Part shown: positions 27,254 to 38,938 of the stretch, one piece after another | How the letters are laid out: each line of letters starts with the position of its first letter | Position numbering within the stretch: the first letter of the stretch is position 1 | NCBI GenBank assembly: GCA_030027265.1 | Contig: JASENG010000004.1 | Location: 124,001-188,000, forward strand | Source: Lysinibacillus fusiformis | GTDB lineage: Bacteria; Bacillota; Bacilli; Bacillales_A; Planococcaceae | DNA length: 64,000 nucleotides | Direction of reading: 5' to 3' | Program-made: the position numbers and the translations under genes | Notes under the pieces: generated by a model | The model's database searches: none | Seen by the model: only the letters and a program-made list of their open reading frames with translations | What the model was told of the DNA's origin: nothing

Positions 27254-28399
27254 ATGAAGAAAATAAGCTTATTAGGAGCAACAGGTTCGATTGGGATACA
27301 AACAGTTGATATCTTGTTGAACAATCCAGAAAGTTTTCAACTTGTTGCGTTGTCTTCAGGAAGAAATATTGTAAAAACTCGTGAAATTATCTCTCAACTT
27401 AATCCAGAGCTTGTTTCAGTACAAGATGAAAAAGATGCCATTGAACTCTCGAAAGAATTTCCCAAAACTTCTTTTACTTTTGGAACAAAGGGGTTAGTTG
27501 AAGTTGCTACACATCCTGATTCAACAGTTCTTGTGAATGCAGTCTTAGGAAGTGTTGGATTAGAATCTACTTTAGCTGCTATTAGAATGGGAAAAACTAT
27601 AGCTATAGCCAATAAAGAAACTTTGGTAACTGCCGGTCACTTGGTGATGGCAGAAGCAAAAAAGCATAACGCAGCGATTTTACCTGTCGATAGTGAACAC
27701 TCAGCTATTTTCCAATCGATGAATGGTGAAAACCCAAAACAAATTGAACGGCTGATTTTAACGGCATCGGGCGGTTCATTCCGCGACAAAACACGTGGGG
27801 AACTAAAAAATGTAACGGTCAAAGATGCATTGAATCATCCGAACTGGTCGATGGGGGCCAAAATCACGATTGACTCTGCAACGATGATGAACAAAGGGTT
27901 AGAAGTCATCGAAGCCCATGTGTTATTTGAAATGCCTTTTGAAAAAATCGATGTTTTATTACATAAAGAAAGTATTATTCATTCTTTAGTTGAGTATCAT
28001 GATACAAGTGTCATTGCTCAATTAGGCACTCCAGATATGCGCGTACCGATCCAATATGCACTAAGTTATCCAGATCGTTTGCCACTGACAGGGGGCAATC
28101 GATTAGATCTAGCTAAAATTGGACAACTAAATTTTAAAGAGGTGGATTTCGCCAGATTCCGTGCTTTAAAACTGGCATATGAGGCTGGACGAGCTGGCGG
28201 TACGATGTTAACAGCTATGAATGCAGCAAATGAAGCGGCAGTAGGTCTATTCCTTCAAGAGAAAATTACTTTCCTTCAGATTGAAGAAGTGATTGAACAG
28301 ATTATGAATGATCATAACAATATTCTAGCGCCTGATTTAGATACTATATTAGCTGTAGATAGCCAAACAAGAAAATTAGTAGAGAGCATGGTAAAATAA
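27254..28399 (+). CDS. dxr: 1-deoxy-D-xylulose 5-phosphate reductoisomerase
   Basis: Dxr converts DXP to MEP, the committed step of the non-mevalonate isoprenoid pathway, using NADPH. The 381-residue protein has the nucleotide-binding start [12 protein letters not shown], the [10 protein letters not shown] loop, the active-site [10 protein letters not shown], and the ASGGSFRD and [21 protein letters not shown] motifs. GAAGGGAAG precedes the ATG. Its neighbours (uppS, cdsA, rseP) form the usual cluster. Confidence 0.97.
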   Translation: MKKISLLGATGSIGIQTVDILLNNPESFQLVALSSGRNIVKTREIISQLNPELVSVQDEKDAIELSKEFPKTSFTFGTKGLVEVATHPDSTVLVNAVLGSVGLESTLAAIRMGKTIAIANKETLVTAGHLVMAEAKKHNAAILPVDSEHSAIFQSMNGENPKQIERLILTASGGSFRDKTRGELKNVTVKDALNHPNWSMGAKITIDSATMMNKGLEVIEAHVLFEMPFEKIDVLLHKESIIHSLVEYHDTSVIAQLGTPDMRVPIQYALSYPDRLPLTGGNRLDLAKIGQLNFKEVDFARFRALKLAYEAGRAGGTMLTAMNAANEAAVGLFLQEKITFLQIEEVIEQIMNDHNNILAPDLDTILAVDSQTRKLVESMVK

Positions 28400-28452
28400 A
28401 AAGAGCAAGCATAGTATAAATAAACAAACATGCTCTTTGAAGGTGGGATGGT

Positions 28453-29712
28453 ATGCAAACTGTTGTAGCATTTATCATTGTTTTCGGTTCCCTGGTATTC
28501 TTCCATGAACTTGGGCACTTTATTTTTGCAAAAAGAGCGGGTATTTTAGTTCGTGAATTTGCAATTGGGATGGGTCCGAAAATCTTTGGAATGATGAAAG
28601 GTGAAACGTTATATACACTCCGATTATTGCCAATCGGCGGTTATGTCCGAATGGCGGGTGAAGATGTCGATTCGGTTGAAATTCAGCCTGGATTCCGAGT
28701 GGGTTTAATATTAAATCGAGATAACGTAGCCGAAAAAATTTATTTAAACCAAAATGTACAAAATCCAAACGTTCTTTTTATGGAAGTGGAACGTGCAGAT
28801 CTTGAAAAAGGCTTATGGATTGAAGGATACGATGAGGACGATCAATTTGTAAGAATAGATGTATCAAGAACGGCAACTGTCATTGAAAATGGTTCTGAAC
28901 TGCGCATTGCCCCTTATGATCGACAATTCAACTCAAAAACTGTTGGGCAAAGAGCAATGGCTATTTTCGCTGGACCACTTTTTAACTTTATTTTAGCGTT
29001 TCTTGTTTTTGCATTTATCGCCATTATCCAAGGGGTTCCTACATACGAACCAGTTATTTATGATGTTGTAGAGGACGGTCCGGCAGAGGCAGCTGGCATG
29101 AAGCCTGGGGATAATGTGAAGGCGATTGATGGACAACCTATTGAAGATTGGCAGGAGTTCTCTGGGACAGTTCAAGAAAAGCCAGGTGAACCGTTATCGA
29201 TTATCGTTGAACGGGATGGTCAAAATATCGAGCTGAAGATGACGCCGGATACATTTGAGGAAAGTGGTAAGGAATACGGACAAATTGGTGTTATGTATCA
29301 AAGTCCGGTAGAAAAAAACCCTTTAAAAGCAATCGTATTTGGGGTAACTCAGACGTATGATTATACAGTTCTGATTTTGGGTCTTTTAGGAGACTTAATT
29401 ACCGGCCAGTTTACAATCGACGCGCTATCGGGTCCGGTTGGAATCTACAAAGCAACAGAAACCGTTGCACAATATGGTGTATTTAATCTTATGAACTGGG
29501 CTGCAGTCTTGAGTATCAACCTAGGTATCATGAACCTATTGCCGCTGCCTGCACTGGACGGAGGAAGATTATTATTCTTCGCAGTTGAGGCATTGCGAGG
29601 CAAACCGGTAGACCGTAAAAAAGAAGGCTTAGTTCACTTCGTAGGAATCGTCTTATTAATGATTCTTATGGTAGTCGTAACTTGGAATGATATACAAAGA
29701 TTCTTCTTCTAA
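28453..29712 (+). CDS. rseP: Intramembrane site-2 protease RseP/RasP
   Basis: RseP (RasP) is a zinc site-2 protease that cuts transmembrane anti-sigma factors and signal-peptide remnants. The 419-residue protein has HELGH (FFHELGHFIFAKRAG, residue about 18), a transmembrane core, one PDZ domain (about 195-270, GPAEAAGMKPGDNVKAIDG) and the second metal motif LPLPALDGGRLLF near residue 370. It has four membrane segments. AAGGTGGGATGG precedes the ATG. Confidence 0.96.
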   Translation: MQTVVAFIIVFGSLVFFHELGHFIFAKRAGILVREFAIGMGPKIFGMMKGETLYTLRLLPIGGYVRMAGEDVDSVEIQPGFRVGLILNRDNVAEKIYLNQNVQNPNVLFMEVERADLEKGLWIEGYDEDDQFVRIDVSRTATVIENGSELRIAPYDRQFNSKTVGQRAMAIFAGPLFNFILAFLVFAFIAIIQGVPTYEPVIYDVVEDGPAEAAGMKPGDNVKAIDGQPIEDWQEFSGTVQEKPGEPLSIIVERDGQNIELKMTPDTFEESGKEYGQIGVMYQSPVEKNPLKAIVFGVTQTYDYTVLILGLLGDLITGQFTIDALSGPVGIYKATETVAQYGVFNLMNWAAVLSINLGIMNLLPLPALDGGRLLFFAVEALRGKPVDRKKEGLVHFVGIVLLMILMVVVTWNDIQRFFF

Positions 29713-30124
29713 TAAGATGAAGTCAGCCAAAGAGCGCCACGGCACACGAGCAAAGGCTGACTGATCTACATCATGCGGGCCTAAGTAGAGAACGATCGCT
29801 CAGCTCCGAAAACAACGGTCGACACAATCTAATCAGTAAATTACTTAACCTTATTCATTTATGGTAAAATCCATAGTGAATAAGGTTAACTTTTTTAGCG
29901 GATAGTATAGTAACTTTGATAATCACCGCATAAAAAAACATCCATTTGCTCTGTATTGGAGTGGAGCCGGATATTTAAAGTACAAAATTACATTTAGGCT
30001 GATTTAGTTTTAAACGGTTTGAATGGATGATTTTTTAAAAGACAAATTGAAGTTGTACATACGATATTACTTCGGTGTATGATATGCTAAATACGTGATT
30101 TATGAAGAGAAAAGGTGGAGCGAA
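29713..30124 (+). other. rseP-proS gap
   Basis: The gap holds a GTCAGCC/GGCTGAC stem (29722-29728 with 29755-29761), a strong terminator (29845-29896) and a candidate promoter (TGTACA, 30054-30059, 18 nt, TATGAT, 30078-30083). A GATGCGGGCCTA-like stretch near 29775 recurs near 45100 (ATGCGGGCCT). There is no T-box-like structure that I can recognise before proS and no gene. Confidence 0.55.
29845..29896 (+). terminator. Intrinsic terminator after rseP
   Basis: A 13-bp perfect stem (TTAACCTTATTCA at 29845-29857 with its complement at 29877-29889) is followed by C and six T. The loop holds a small inner GG/CC pair. Confidence 0.85.
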
Positions 30125-31828
30125 ATGAAACAGAGTTCTACGTTAATTCCTACACTGGGTGATAATCTTTCAGAAATGAAAGCGACATCACATAAAATGC
30201 TGCTTCGAGCTGGATTCATACGTGAAACGACAAGTGGCGTTTATGCTTATTTACCTTTAGCAAAACGTGTATTAAATAAAATCGAGAAGATGATTCAACA
30301 AGAAATGGATGCCTTGGGGGCAGTGGAAATTAGTTTGCCCAATTTGCAAGAAAAAGAAGTATTCGAGCACACGGGTAAAGTTGAAACTTTTCAAGATGAG
30401 TTATTTCATATAAAGAATAAGAGTAAGCAAAAGTTAATCCTTGCACCTTCTCATGAGGAAGCAATCGCAATGTTAATTCGTGAAGAGATAGAGTCCTTTG
30501 AAAATTTGCCAATTACTTTATATCAAATCCAATCGAATTATCGCAATGAAAATAATTCAAGCTATGGATTATTGCGAAGCCGGGAATTTTTAATGAAAGA
30601 AGCCTACTCCTTTCATGCCGATAAGGAAAGCTCAGACCAGGCTTTTAACGAATTAACGCAAGTGTATTCAACAATCTTAAGTAAGCTGGGCTTGCATTAT
30701 GAAGTAATTGAAGCAGATGCAGGAGTTGGTATTGGAGCCGAAGCAAAAGAATTTATTGTTGCGTCGGAGCTGGGAGAGACCTTTATTGCTTATTCAGACG
30801 AATCTAAGTTTGCCGCAAATATTGAAGCTGCACCAGTTATTAATGATTTCATTCCTTCTGATTTTTCTGCAAAACCAATGGAGAAGGTTGAAACGCCAAA
30901 CGTGAACTCGGTAGAAGAGGTATGTGCCTTTTTCAATATAGAAGAAACAAACTGTATTAAATCAGTAGTATATAAGGTTGATGGAGAGTTTGTCGTTGTA
31001 TTAGTAAGAGGCGATCATCAAATTAATCCTTATAAGTTACGAAATGTGTTAAAGGCTTCTGTTATTTATTCAGCGTCAGAAAAAGAGGTTCAAGAACTAT
31101 TAGGCTGCCGGGTTGGGTTAATTGGACCAATCAAATTGCCTATAGAGGTAAAAGTTGTTGCTGACAATGCAATTCAGGCCATACGAAATGGAGTAGCAGG
31201 GGCAAATGAAGAAGGCCATCATTATATAAATGTGTCGCCGGAACGAGATTTTGCCATCAGCACCTATGAGGATATCAGGTATATACAAGAAGGGGATCCT
31301 TCCCCGGATGGCCATGGAACGATACATTTTAAAAAAGGAATTGAAGTAGGGAAGTTAAGCAAACTCGGTGCAGATCTTGAAAAACTGAATGCTAATTATA
31401 TGGATGAAAATGGACAGCCCCAAGAGATTCATATTAACAGCTATAATCTTGGGATATCCAGATTATTGGCTGTACTTGCGGAAAATTTCCAGGATGATAA
31501 TGGATTTATTTGGCCGAATCATTTTTCTCCCTATGAACTACATCTGATACCGGTGGACAGAGATGATGAGGTACAATTTAATTTAGCATTAGAGTTATAT
31601 AACATATTAACCTTCTATCAATTTGAAGTATTGTTCGATGATCGCCAGGAAAATGCGGATGTTAAATTTATGGATGCAGATTTAATTGGTCTGCCCGTTC
31701 GAATAACGATAGGAAGACGGGCAAGTGAAGGTATAGTCGAAGTCAAGATTAGAAGAACAGGCGAGACTTTTGAGTGGGCAAAAGAAGAACTCATTGACCA
31801 TTTAAACGAAATCTTCCGTTCGAATTAA
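30125..31828 (+). CDS. proS: Prolyl-tRNA synthetase
   Basis: ProS charges tRNA-Pro. The 567-residue bacterial-type enzyme has class II motif 1 (SHKMLLRAGFIRETTSGVYA), motif 2 (QSNYRNENNSSYGLLRSREF), an inserted editing (YbaK-like) domain at about 225-400 and motif 3 (NSYNLGISRLLAVLAE), then the anticodon-binding domain. A frame extends upstream to a GTG at 30095, but AAAGGTGGAG at 30113-30122 and the family start MKQSSTLIPTLG place the ATG at 30125. Confidence 0.96.
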   Translation: MKQSSTLIPTLGDNLSEMKATSHKMLLRAGFIRETTSGVYAYLPLAKRVLNKIEKMIQQEMDALGAVEISLPNLQEKEVFEHTGKVETFQDELFHIKNKSKQKLILAPSHEEAIAMLIREEIESFENLPITLYQIQSNYRNENNSSYGLLRSREFLMKEAYSFHADKESSDQAFNELTQVYSTILSKLGLHYEVIEADAGVGIGAEAKEFIVASELGETFIAYSDESKFAANIEAAPVINDFIPSDFSAKPMEKVETPNVNSVEEVCAFFNIEETNCIKSVVYKVDGEFVVVLVRGDHQINPYKLRNVLKASVIYSASEKEVQELLGCRVGLIGPIKLPIEVKVVADNAIQAIRNGVAGANEEGHHYINVSPERDFAISTYEDIRYIQEGDPSPDGHGTIHFKKGIEVGKLSKLGADLEKLNANYMDENGQPQEIHINSYNLGISRLLAVLAENFQDDNGFIWPNHFSPYELHLIPVDRDDEVQFNLALELYNILTFYQFEVLFDDRQENADVKFMDADLIGLPVRITIGRRASEGIVEVKIRRTGETFEWAKEELIDHLNEIFRSN

Positions 31829-31856
31829 TCTAAAAGTCATCTATAAACGAATGCAT

Positions 31857-31889
31857 CGATTTTCGCTTACATGCGAAAATCGTATTTTT
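31857..31889 (+). terminator. Intrinsic terminator after proS
   Basis: A 10-bp perfect stem (CGATTTTCGC, 31857-31866, with GCGAAAATCG, 31873-31882) is followed by TATTTTT, about 30 nt after proS. Confidence 0.85.
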
Positions 31890-31930
31890 CTGAAAAAATA
31901 TAAACAAATCTAAAACAGGTGGTGAGTAAA

Positions 31931-34900
31931 ATGGTAGACAACCAAGAGGCAAGACAACGATTTTTAACACTTTTACAACAGTTACAGCTAACGGAAGATG
32001 TCTACATGTCATTTTTTGAAAAAGGTGAGCTTACTCGACTAACTGTTCATAAAAAGAATAGAATCTGGTGTTTTGCCATTCAATTAGAAAATATATTGCC
32101 TTTCCAATTATTTCAATTATTCCGTACAAAAATGGCCGAGCAGTTTTCCCACATCGCTCAAGCCTCCATTACAATCGAGGCAAGAAACCCCGTAGTGACG
32201 GAGCAGCTTATCACGGATTATTGGTTATCCGCTATTGAACAATTAGATGCATCTCCTCCATTAAGAAATCGATTAATGACCCAAATTCCAAAATGGACAG
32301 GAAATAAATTAATTGTATCTTGTATGGCGGAAATGGAACAGCTGACACTAAAGTCCAAATATGCAGCAAAAATTATCGAAGCCTATGAAAGCTTAGGATT
32401 TCCACAGTTCTCGGTAGACTTCCAGCTAGTCGAAGCAACGGATGAGATGAAAGAAGAACAGCAGCAGTATATTGAAAAACGCCAATTAGAAGAAGCGGAG
32501 CTTGCACGTCAAGCGATGCAGGATTTCCAAAGTCGTGAAAAAGCGAAATCGGATAGTCCTGATAGCGTTGCATCCAGTGGTCCATTCCAACTTGGAAATC
32601 ACATAAAAGATACAGAAATAATGGAAATTCGCCGTGTACAAGATGAGGAACGTCGTGTTGTCTTGGAAGGGTTTGTATTTGCTGCCGACATCAAGGAGCT
32701 AAGAAGCGGCCGCTCTCTATTAGAATTGAAAATGACCGACTATACGGATTCTATCCTAGTGAAAATGTTCTCGCGTGATAAAGAAGATGCAGAACGTATG
32801 GCACAATTAAAAAAAGGCATGTGGATCAAAGTTCGCGGTTCGGTTCAAAATGATACCTTCGTCCGTGATTTGGTCGTAATGGCCCAAGATATTAATGAAG
32901 TGTTCAAGGAAACTCGAAAGGATACAGCGCCAGACGGCCAAAAACGAGTGGAGCTACATTTACATACACCAATGAGTCAAATGGATGCAGTAACACCGAT
33001 CGATCAGTTAGTAGGACAAGCTGCAAAGTGGGGGCATCCAGCCATTGCTATTACAGATCATGCAGTAGCACAAGGTTTCCCGGATGCATATGCAGCAGGA
33101 AAAAAACATGGCATCAAGATTATCTATGGAATTGAAGCCAATTTAGTAGATGATGGAGCACCAATTGCTTATGCAGAGCAGCATATTGAGCTGGATGATG
33201 CGACATTTGTTGTATTTGACGTCGAAACAACGGGTCTTTCCACTGCTTACGATACAATTATTGAGCTCGCTGCTGTCAAGATAAAGGAAGGAAAAGTGAT
33301 CGAGAAGTTTGAACGCTTTGCCAATCCCCATAAACCATTGACAGCGAAAATTATAGAACTGACTCATATAACGGATGATATGCTTCAAAACGCGCCGGAA
33401 GTTGATCAGGTCGTAACGGAATTCAAAGAGTTTATCGGAGACTCCATTGTTGTTGCGCATAATGCATCCTTCGATATGGGCTTCTTATATACTGCCTATG
33501 AAAAAGCAGGGATCCAAGGTGTCATTCATCCTGTAATCGATACATTGGAGCTGTCCAGATTCTTGAACCCTACCCTGAAAAGTCATCGTTTAAATACATT
33601 ATGTAAACGATATGGCATTGAACTAACCCAGCATCACCGTGCCATCTACGATACAGAGGCAACAGGTGAGTTGATGCTTCATTTACTAAAGGATGCAAAA
33701 GAACAGCATGGCATTAATTATCATGATGAATTTAATGACCAAATTAATCGAGATGAGAGCTATAAACAATCTCGTCCATATCACTGTACAATTCTGGCGG
33801 TTGATAATGAGGGATTGAAAAACTTATTTAAGTTAATTTCCATTGCGCATACAAAAACGTATTACCGTGTGCCGCGTATTCGCAGATCAGACTTAACCAA
33901 GTATCGTAATGGTCTAATTGTAGGATCTGGCTGCAATAACGGTGAATTATTTGAAACGATGATGAATAAATCAAGTGACGCTGCAGAAAAGGTGGCGAAA
34001 TTCTATGATTATATTGAAGTGCAGCCAAAGCCGGTTTACGCACCATTAATCGAAGGTGGCGTCATTCACGATGAATGGAACTTAGAAGATATACTCCGTA
34101 AGCTTGTGAAGTTAGGCAAGAGAATGGACAAGCCTGTTGTTGCAACAGGAAATGTTCATTATCTAACTGAAAACGATGCGGTATTCCGTCAAATTTTAGT
34201 TGGATCGCAAGGTGGGGCGAATCCTTTAAATCGCTACAAATTACCGGCCGTTCATTTCCGTACAACGGATGAAATGCTAAAAGAATTCGACTTTTTGGGA
34301 CCTGACTTGGCTAAAGAAATTGTTGTGACAAACTCGCAAAAGATTGCGGATATGATTGGTGACGTAAAACCGATCAAGGACGATCTTTATACGCCAAAAA
34401 TTGAGGGGTCGGATGAGGAAGTAACGAATTTAACCTATGAAATGGCCCATCGAATTTATGGAGAAGAGCTCCCTGAAATCGTTAAGGCTCGTATTGAAAA
34501 AGAACTAACATCGATTTTAGGAAACGGTTTCGGGGTAATTTACTTAATTTCCGCGAAACTCGTGAAAAAATCCCTTGCTGATGGTTATTTGGTAGGTTCC
34601 CGTGGTTCGGTAGGATCTTCGCTTGTTGCGACCTTCATGGAAATTACAGAAGTAAATCCATTGCCGCCGCATTATATTTGCCCAAGCTGTAAAAATGTGG
34701 AGTTCTTTGATGATGGTTCGGTAGGCAGTGGTTTCGACTTGCCAAACAAGGAATGCCCGAAATGTGGAACTCAGTATAAAAAAGATGGTCAAGATATTCC
34801 CTTTGAAACCTTCCTTGGATTTAAAGGAGATAAAGTACCCGATATCGATTTAAACTTCTCTGGGGAATATCAGCCACAAGCCCATAACTATACTAAAGTA

Positions 34901-36259
34901 CTTTTCGGTGAGGACTATGTATACCGTGCAGGAACGATTGGTACAGTTGCCGAAAAAACTGCTTATGGCTATGTAAAGGGTTATTCAAATGATCATAATC
35001 TATCATTCCGCGGGGCAGAAGTAGATCGGCTTGTGCAAGGATGTACAGGCGTTAAACGTACCACAGGGCAACATCCCGGCGGTATTATCGTAGTTCCTGA
35101 TTATATGGATATTTATGATTTTACACCGGTGCAATTCCCGGCCGATGCACAAGATTCTGAATGGAAAACAACCCATTTCGACTTCCACTCCATCCACGAT
35201 AACGTGCTTAAACTGGATATTCTGGGACACGATGATCCGACTGTAATTAGGATGCTGCAGGATTTATCCGGTATAGATCCGAAAACAGTCCCGACAGATG
35301 ATCCGGAAGTAATGAAAATTTTCTCTACACCAGAATCACTTGGAGTGACGGTAGAACAAATCGGGACAAAAACGGGTACTCTAGGTATTCCTGAGTTCGG
35401 AACAAAATTTGTTCGTCAAATGCTGGAAGATACGAAGCCTTCCACATTTAGCGAGCTTGTCCAAATTTCCGGTTTATCCCACGGGACAGACGTTTGGTTA
35501 GGCAATGCCCAAGAATTAATTCAAAACGGTACTTGTGTTCTATCTGAAGTAATCGGTTGTCGTGATGATATTATGGTTTATTTAATCTACCAAGGGTTAG
35601 AACCAAGTTTTGCCTTTAAAATTATGGAGTCTGTTCGTAAAGGGAAAGGCTTAACAGATGAAATGGAAGCAGAGATGCGTGCGCAAAGTGTACCTGAATG
35701 GTATATCGATTCATGTAAGAAGATTAAATACATGTTCCCTAAAGCCCATGCCGCTGCCTACGTTTTAATGGCAGTACGGATAGCTTGGTTTAAAGTGCAT
35801 CATCCTATTTTATATTACGCAGCTTACTTTACTGTTCGTGCGAGCGATTTTGATTTAATCGCAATGACGCAAGGGTCGGCAATGATTCGCTCACGTATTG
35901 ATGATATAAACGCAAAGGGATTGGATGCATCTAAAAAGGAAAAGGATTTGCAAACAGTATTAGAGCTTGCGCTAGAAATGTGCGAACGTGGCATGAGCTT
36001 CCAAAAAGTAGATTTATACCGCTCGCAAGCAAGTGAATTCGTTATTGAAGGCAATACTTTAATACCGCCATTCGATGCCATTCCAGGCCTTGGAACAAAC
36101 GTTGCGAAAGCGATAGTTGCGGCAAGAGAAAATGGTGAATTCTTATCCAAAGAAGACTTGCAGCAACGTGGCAGGGTATCGAAATCTCTAATTGAGTATA
36201 TGGATACGCTAGGCTGTCTGGAAGGTCTGCCAGACGCAAATCAACTGTCATTGTTTTAA
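31931..36259 (+). CDS. polC: DNA polymerase III alpha subunit PolC
   Basis: PolC is the Gram-positive replicative polymerase with built-in 3'-5' proofreading. The 1442-residue protein (B. subtilis about 1437) shows an N-terminal domain, OB fold (about 230-330), split PHP domain ([15 protein letters not shown]), an inserted DnaQ-type exonuclease (FDVETTGLS, later [10 protein letters not shown], and [11 protein letters not shown]), a zinc finger with CPSC and CPKC, and the polymerase core with [15 protein letters not shown] at 31919 is in frame, but AGGTGGTG points to the ATG at 31931. Confidence 0.98.
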   Translation: MVDNQEARQRFLTLLQQLQLTEDVYMSFFEKGELTRLTVHKKNRIWCFAIQLENILPFQLFQLFRTKMAEQFSHIAQASITIEARNPVVTEQLITDYWLSAIEQLDASPPLRNRLMTQIPKWTGNKLIVSCMAEMEQLTLKSKYAAKIIEAYESLGFPQFSVDFQLVEATDEMKEEQQQYIEKRQLEEAELARQAMQDFQSREKAKSDSPDSVASSGPFQLGNHIKDTEIMEIRRVQDEERRVVLEGFVFAADIKELRSGRSLLELKMTDYTDSILVKMFSRDKEDAERMAQLKKGMWIKVRGSVQNDTFVRDLVVMAQDINEVFKETRKDTAPDGQKRVELHLHTPMSQMDAVTPIDQLVGQAAKWGHPAIAITDHAVAQGFPDAYAAGKKHGIKIIYGIEANLVDDGAPIAYAEQHIELDDATFVVFDVETTGLSTAYDTIIELAAVKIKEGKVIEKFERFANPHKPLTAKIIELTHITDDMLQNAPEVDQVVTEFKEFIGDSIVVAHNASFDMGFLYTAYEKAGIQGVIHPVIDTLELSRFLNPTLKSHRLNTLCKRYGIELTQHHRAIYDTEATGELMLHLLKDAKEQHGINYHDEFNDQINRDESYKQSRPYHCTILAVDNEGLKNLFKLISIAHTKTYYRVPRIRRSDLTKYRNGLIVGSGCNNGELFETMMNKSSDAAEKVAKFYDYIEVQPKPVYAPLIEGGVIHDEWNLEDILRKLVKLGKRMDKPVVATGNVHYLTENDAVFRQILVGSQGGANPLNRYKLPAVHFRTTDEMLKEFDFLGPDLAKEIVVTNSQKIADMIGDVKPIKDDLYTPKIEGSDEEVTNLTYEMAHRIYGEELPEIVKARIEKELTSILGNGFGVIYLISAKLVKKSLADGYLVGSRGSVGSSLVATFMEITEVNPLPPHYICPSCKNVEFFDDGSVGSGFDLPNKECPKCGTQYKKDGQDIPFETFLGFKGDKVPDIDLNFSGEYQPQAHNYTKVLFGEDYVYRAGTIGTVAEKTAYGYVKGYSNDHNLSFRGAEVDRLVQGCTGVKRTTGQHPGGIIVVPDYMDIYDFTPVQFPADAQDSEWKTTHFDFHSIHDNVLKLDILGHDDPTVIRMLQDLSGIDPKTVPTDDPEVMKIFSTPESLGVTVEQIGTKTGTLGIPEFGTKFVRQMLEDTKPSTFSELVQISGLSHGTDVWLGNAQELIQNGTCVLSEVIGCRDDIMVYLIYQGLEPSFAFKIMESVRKGKGLTDEMEAEMRAQSVPEWYIDSCKKIKYMFPKAHAAAYVLMAVRIAWFKVHHPILYYAAYFTVRASDFDLIAMTQGSAMIRSRIDDINAKGLDASKKEKDLQTVLELALEMCERGMSFQKVDLYRSQASEFVIEGNTLIPPFDAIPGLGTNVAKAIVAARENGEFLSKEDLQQRGRVSKSLIEYMDTLGCLEGLPDANQLSLF

Positions 36260-36616
36260 AATGGAGCTTGTTCATTCGTTACCAATTATGTAACACATTT
36301 GCGTAAATTTGCATTAAGTTTAAAATTGTGTTATCGTTATGGTAATAATTTGTTGATAGTTTTGCAGCAAAAGAGTGGGGCTTTTCCCGCTCTTTTCTGT
36401 TGTTACGCTTATCCAAATTTTTCTTGCACATTCGGTCCTTCACCCAAATTTCACCATTCCTTGGTGGAATTTCTGTTTTTATGCTGATTGACATGGGAAA
36501 TCTATAAACAATTCGTGTAAATGAGGGATAAAATCTCGCTTTTTAGTGAAATTTTAGTTTATAAAACCGATTATTTGTGAAAAAAAGGCAAGAGGCAATT
36601 ACGTTGGGAGGATACT
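36260..36616 (+). other. polC-rimP gap
   Basis: The 357-nt gap contains the polC terminator and then AT-rich sequence. A perfect TTGACA at 36488-36493 has no convincing -10 at 16-18 nt, so I do not call the promoter of the rimP-nusA-infB operon, although it must lie here or upstream. No gene is visible. Confidence 0.55.
36369..36400 (+). terminator. Intrinsic terminator after polC
   Basis: AAAAGAG-T-GGG (36369-36379) pairs with CCC-G-CTCTTTT (36386-36396), a 10-bp stem with one mismatch. The T residues are part of the stem. Confidence 0.7.
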
Positions 36617-37093
36617 ATGAGCAAAGTAACGTCAGTAATTGAAGAACTTGTTACGCCAATTGTAGAAGAGTTGAACCTTGAACTTGTCGAAATTGAGTTT
36701 TTAAAAGAGGGACGCAATTGGTTCCTTCGTGTATATATTGATACACCAGAAGGCGGCATTGATATTGAACAATGTGCGCTCGTAAGTGAGCGGCTAAGTG
36801 AAGTTCTGGATGAAAAAGACCCAATCGAGCAAAACTACTATTTAGAAGTTTCTTCACCAGGTGCTGAACGACCATTGAAAAAAGAATCAGATTTTGAAAA
36901 ATCAGTAGGCAAATTTATCTATGTAAAAACATATGAGCCAATAAAAGATATCAAAGAATTCCAAGGCTACCTAAGGTCATATACTAAAGAAGGCTTAGAA
37001 CTTGAAGTTCGAATCAAAACACGAAAACTAACTGTTTTTATTGAAAATGACAAAATCGCAAAAGCGCGTCTTGCTATCGATTTTTCATCATAA
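36617..37093 (+). CDS. rimP: Ribosome maturation factor RimP
   Basis: RimP is needed for maturation of the 30S subunit. The 158-residue protein has the two-domain family pattern, with ELVEIEFLKEGRNWFLRVYI in the first domain, the LEVSSPGAERPLKKESDF block, and an Sm-like C-terminal domain. GGGAGG precedes the ATG. First gene of the rimP-nusA-ylxR-ylxQ-infB-ylxP-rbfA operon. Confidence 0.96.
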   Translation: MSKVTSVIEELVTPIVEELNLELVEIEFLKEGRNWFLRVYIDTPEGGIDIEQCALVSERLSEVLDEKDPIEQNYYLEVSSPGAERPLKKESDFEKSVGKFIYVKTYEPIKDIKEFQGYLRSYTKEGLELEVRIKTRKLTVFIENDKIAKARLAIDFSS

Positions 37094-37118
37094 CTGAATA
37101 TTAGGAGTGAACAAAATA

Positions 37119-38270
37119 ATGAGTAGTGATTTACTAGATGCTTTAACTGCTCTGGAGCAACAAAAAGGTATTTCAAGAGAAGTAATAGTTGAAGCAATCG
37201 AAGCGGCATTAGTAACTGCATATAAGAGAAACTTTAATCAAGCACAAAATGTACGTGTGGATTTAAATTTAGATAATGGATCAATGTTAGTATATTCACG
37301 TAAAGATGTAGTGGATGAAGTTGAAGATGATCGCCTTCAAATTTCTCTTGAAGATGCAAAGGATATTAATCCTGCCTATGAAATTGGCGATGTATTGGAA
37401 CAAGAAGTTACACCTCGCAACTTTGGACGTATTGCTGCACAAACGGCAAAACAAGTTGTAACACAACGAGTTCGTGAAGCAGAGCGCGGTATTATTTACG
37501 AAGAATACGTAGATCGTACAGACGATATCGTGAATGGAACAATCGAACGCCAGGATGCTCGCAACATTTATGTAAGCTTAGGGAAAGTAGAAGCTGCATT
37601 GCCTGTTAACGAACAAATTCAAGGTGAAGTCTATAAACCGCAAAGCCGCATCCGTGTTTATATTACGAAAGTAGAGCGTACAACACGCGGACCTCAAGTA
37701 ATTGTTTCTCGCACACATCCAGGATTGCTTCGCAGACTTTTCGAGATGGAAGTTCCAGAAATTTTTGAAGGTATCGTTGAGATTAAATCAATTGCTCGTG
37801 AAGCTGGAGATCGTTCTAAAATTTCCGTGCATGCCCATAATCCAGAAATTGACGCAGTAGGTGCTTGCGTAGGTGCAAAAGGTGCCCGTGTTCAAAACAT
37901 TGTGAACGAGTTAAATGGAGAAAAGATTGACATTGTTGAATGGTCAGAAGATCCGATTGTATTCGTTGCAAATGCCTTAAGCCCTTCAAAAGTGCTTGAT
38001 GTTATCGTCAACGAAGAAGAAAAATCAACAACTGTTGTTGTACCAGATTATCAATTATCCCTTGCTATTGGTAAACGTGGGCAAAATGCTCGCCTTGCAG
38101 CGAAATTAACAGGCTGGAAAATTGATATTAAAAGTGAAACGGATGCCCGCGAAGCAGGTATTTTTCCAAACGAATCAAGTCGTTTCATTGCAGCTGACGA
38201 CAACAATAATGATAGTGATTTCTATGATGAAGATGTGGAATACGATCTTTATCAAGACGATGAAGAATAA
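37119..38270 (+). CDS. nusA: Transcription termination/antitermination factor NusA
   Basis: NusA binds RNA polymerase and modulates pausing, termination and antitermination. The 383-residue protein has the N-terminal polymerase-binding domain, an S1 domain (about 130-200), KH1 and KH2 ([20 protein letters not shown], and [20 protein letters not shown]), and an acidic tail. As usual for Bacillota it lacks the C-terminal acidic repeats of enterobacteria. GTG 37107 is in frame, but TTAGGAGTG fits the ATG at 37119. Confidence 0.97.
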   Translation: MSSDLLDALTALEQQKGISREVIVEAIEAALVTAYKRNFNQAQNVRVDLNLDNGSMLVYSRKDVVDEVEDDRLQISLEDAKDINPAYEIGDVLEQEVTPRNFGRIAAQTAKQVVTQRVREAERGIIYEEYVDRTDDIVNGTIERQDARNIYVSLGKVEAALPVNEQIQGEVYKPQSRIRVYITKVERTTRGPQVIVSRTHPGLLRRLFEMEVPEIFEGIVEIKSIAREAGDRSKISVHAHNPEIDAVGACVGAKGARVQNIVNELNGEKIDIVEWSEDPIVFVANALSPSKVLDVIVNEEEKSTTVVVPDYQLSLAIGKRGQNARLAAKLTGWKIDIKSETDAREAGIFPNESSRFIAADDNNNDSDFYDEDVEYDLYQDDEE

Positions 38271-38343
38271 GCATCATTGCTTTTGAACTCTAAACACGGG
38301 ATTTGTAAGTACAGTGCTTATTCTTAAGGGAAGGTGAATTCTT

Positions 38344-38622
38344 ATGGCAACACAAAGAAAGGTTCCTTTACGTAAATGTGTCGTAACAGGCGACAGCTTG
38401 CCTAAAAAGTCAATGATACGTGTTGTTCGCTCAAAAGAAGGCGAAGTATCTGTTGATATAACAGGAAAGAAATCCGGACGTGGTGCTTATATTTCTAAAT
38501 CGGAAGAGGCAGTGGAAACTGCGCGGAAGAAAAATATATTAGAACGCCATCTAGAAGCGAAGATTCCTGAAGAGGTTTATGATGAATTGATTAAACTCAT
38601 TCGCAGGGAGTCCATTTTATGA
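38344..38622 (+). CDS. rnpM: YlxR/RnpM family RNA-binding protein
   Basis: YlxR (RnpM) is a small nucleic-acid-binding protein; in B. subtilis it has been reported to bind the RNase P RNA. The 92-residue protein has the family motif PLRKCVVTGDSLPKKSMIRVV and GRGAYISKSEEAVETARKKN. GGGAAGGTG precedes the ATG. It overlaps ylxQ by 4 nt. Confidence 0.93.
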   Translation: MATQRKVPLRKCVVTGDSLPKKSMIRVVRSKEGEVSVDITGKKSGRGAYISKSEEAVETARKKNILERHLEAKIPEEVYDELIKLIRRESIL

Positions 38623-38924
38623 GTGAAAGACTACTCCAATTACTTGGCCTGGCAGCTAGAGCAAGGAAGATAGTTACTGGGGAAGAGTTAGTAGTAAATC
38701 AAATACGTACAAATAAAGCTAAGCTGGTACTACTAGCGTCGGATGCCTCAAAAAATTCTAGCAAGAAGATTCAAGACAAATGTACGTATTATAACGTTGA
38801 GTATCATGTGTTTGGTGATCGCTACCAGCTAGGGACTGCAATTGGTAAAGAAGCACGTGTCGCAATCGCTGTTGTAGATAGCGGATTTGCGAAGAAGATG
38901 TCTAGTCTACTCAACGAAAATTAA
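38619..38924 (+). CDS. rplGA: L7Ae-type K-turn binding protein YlxQ
   Basis: YlxQ belongs to the L7Ae/L30e family that binds kink-turn RNA. The 101-residue protein shows [19 protein letters not shown], a [15 protein letters not shown] block and [17 protein letters not shown], all typical. The start overlaps the ylxR stop (ATGA). The gene keeps the conserved place between ylxR and infB. The physiological target is not certain. Confidence 0.93.
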   Translation: MSERLLQLLGLAARARKIVTGEELVVNQIRTNKAKLVLLASDASKNSSKKIQDKCTYYNVEYHVFGDRYQLGTAIGKEARVAIAVVDSGFAKKMSSLLNEN

Positions 38925-38938
38925 TCGGGGGTGAGCAG

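Noticed and set aside
29713-30124. A T-box riboswitch before proS
   Set aside because: I could not find the conserved T-box sequence or a specifier loop; only a terminator for the upstream gene is clear.
36488-36493. A perfect TTGACA before rimP as operon promoter
   Set aside because: No acceptable -10 box lies 16-18 nt downstream.
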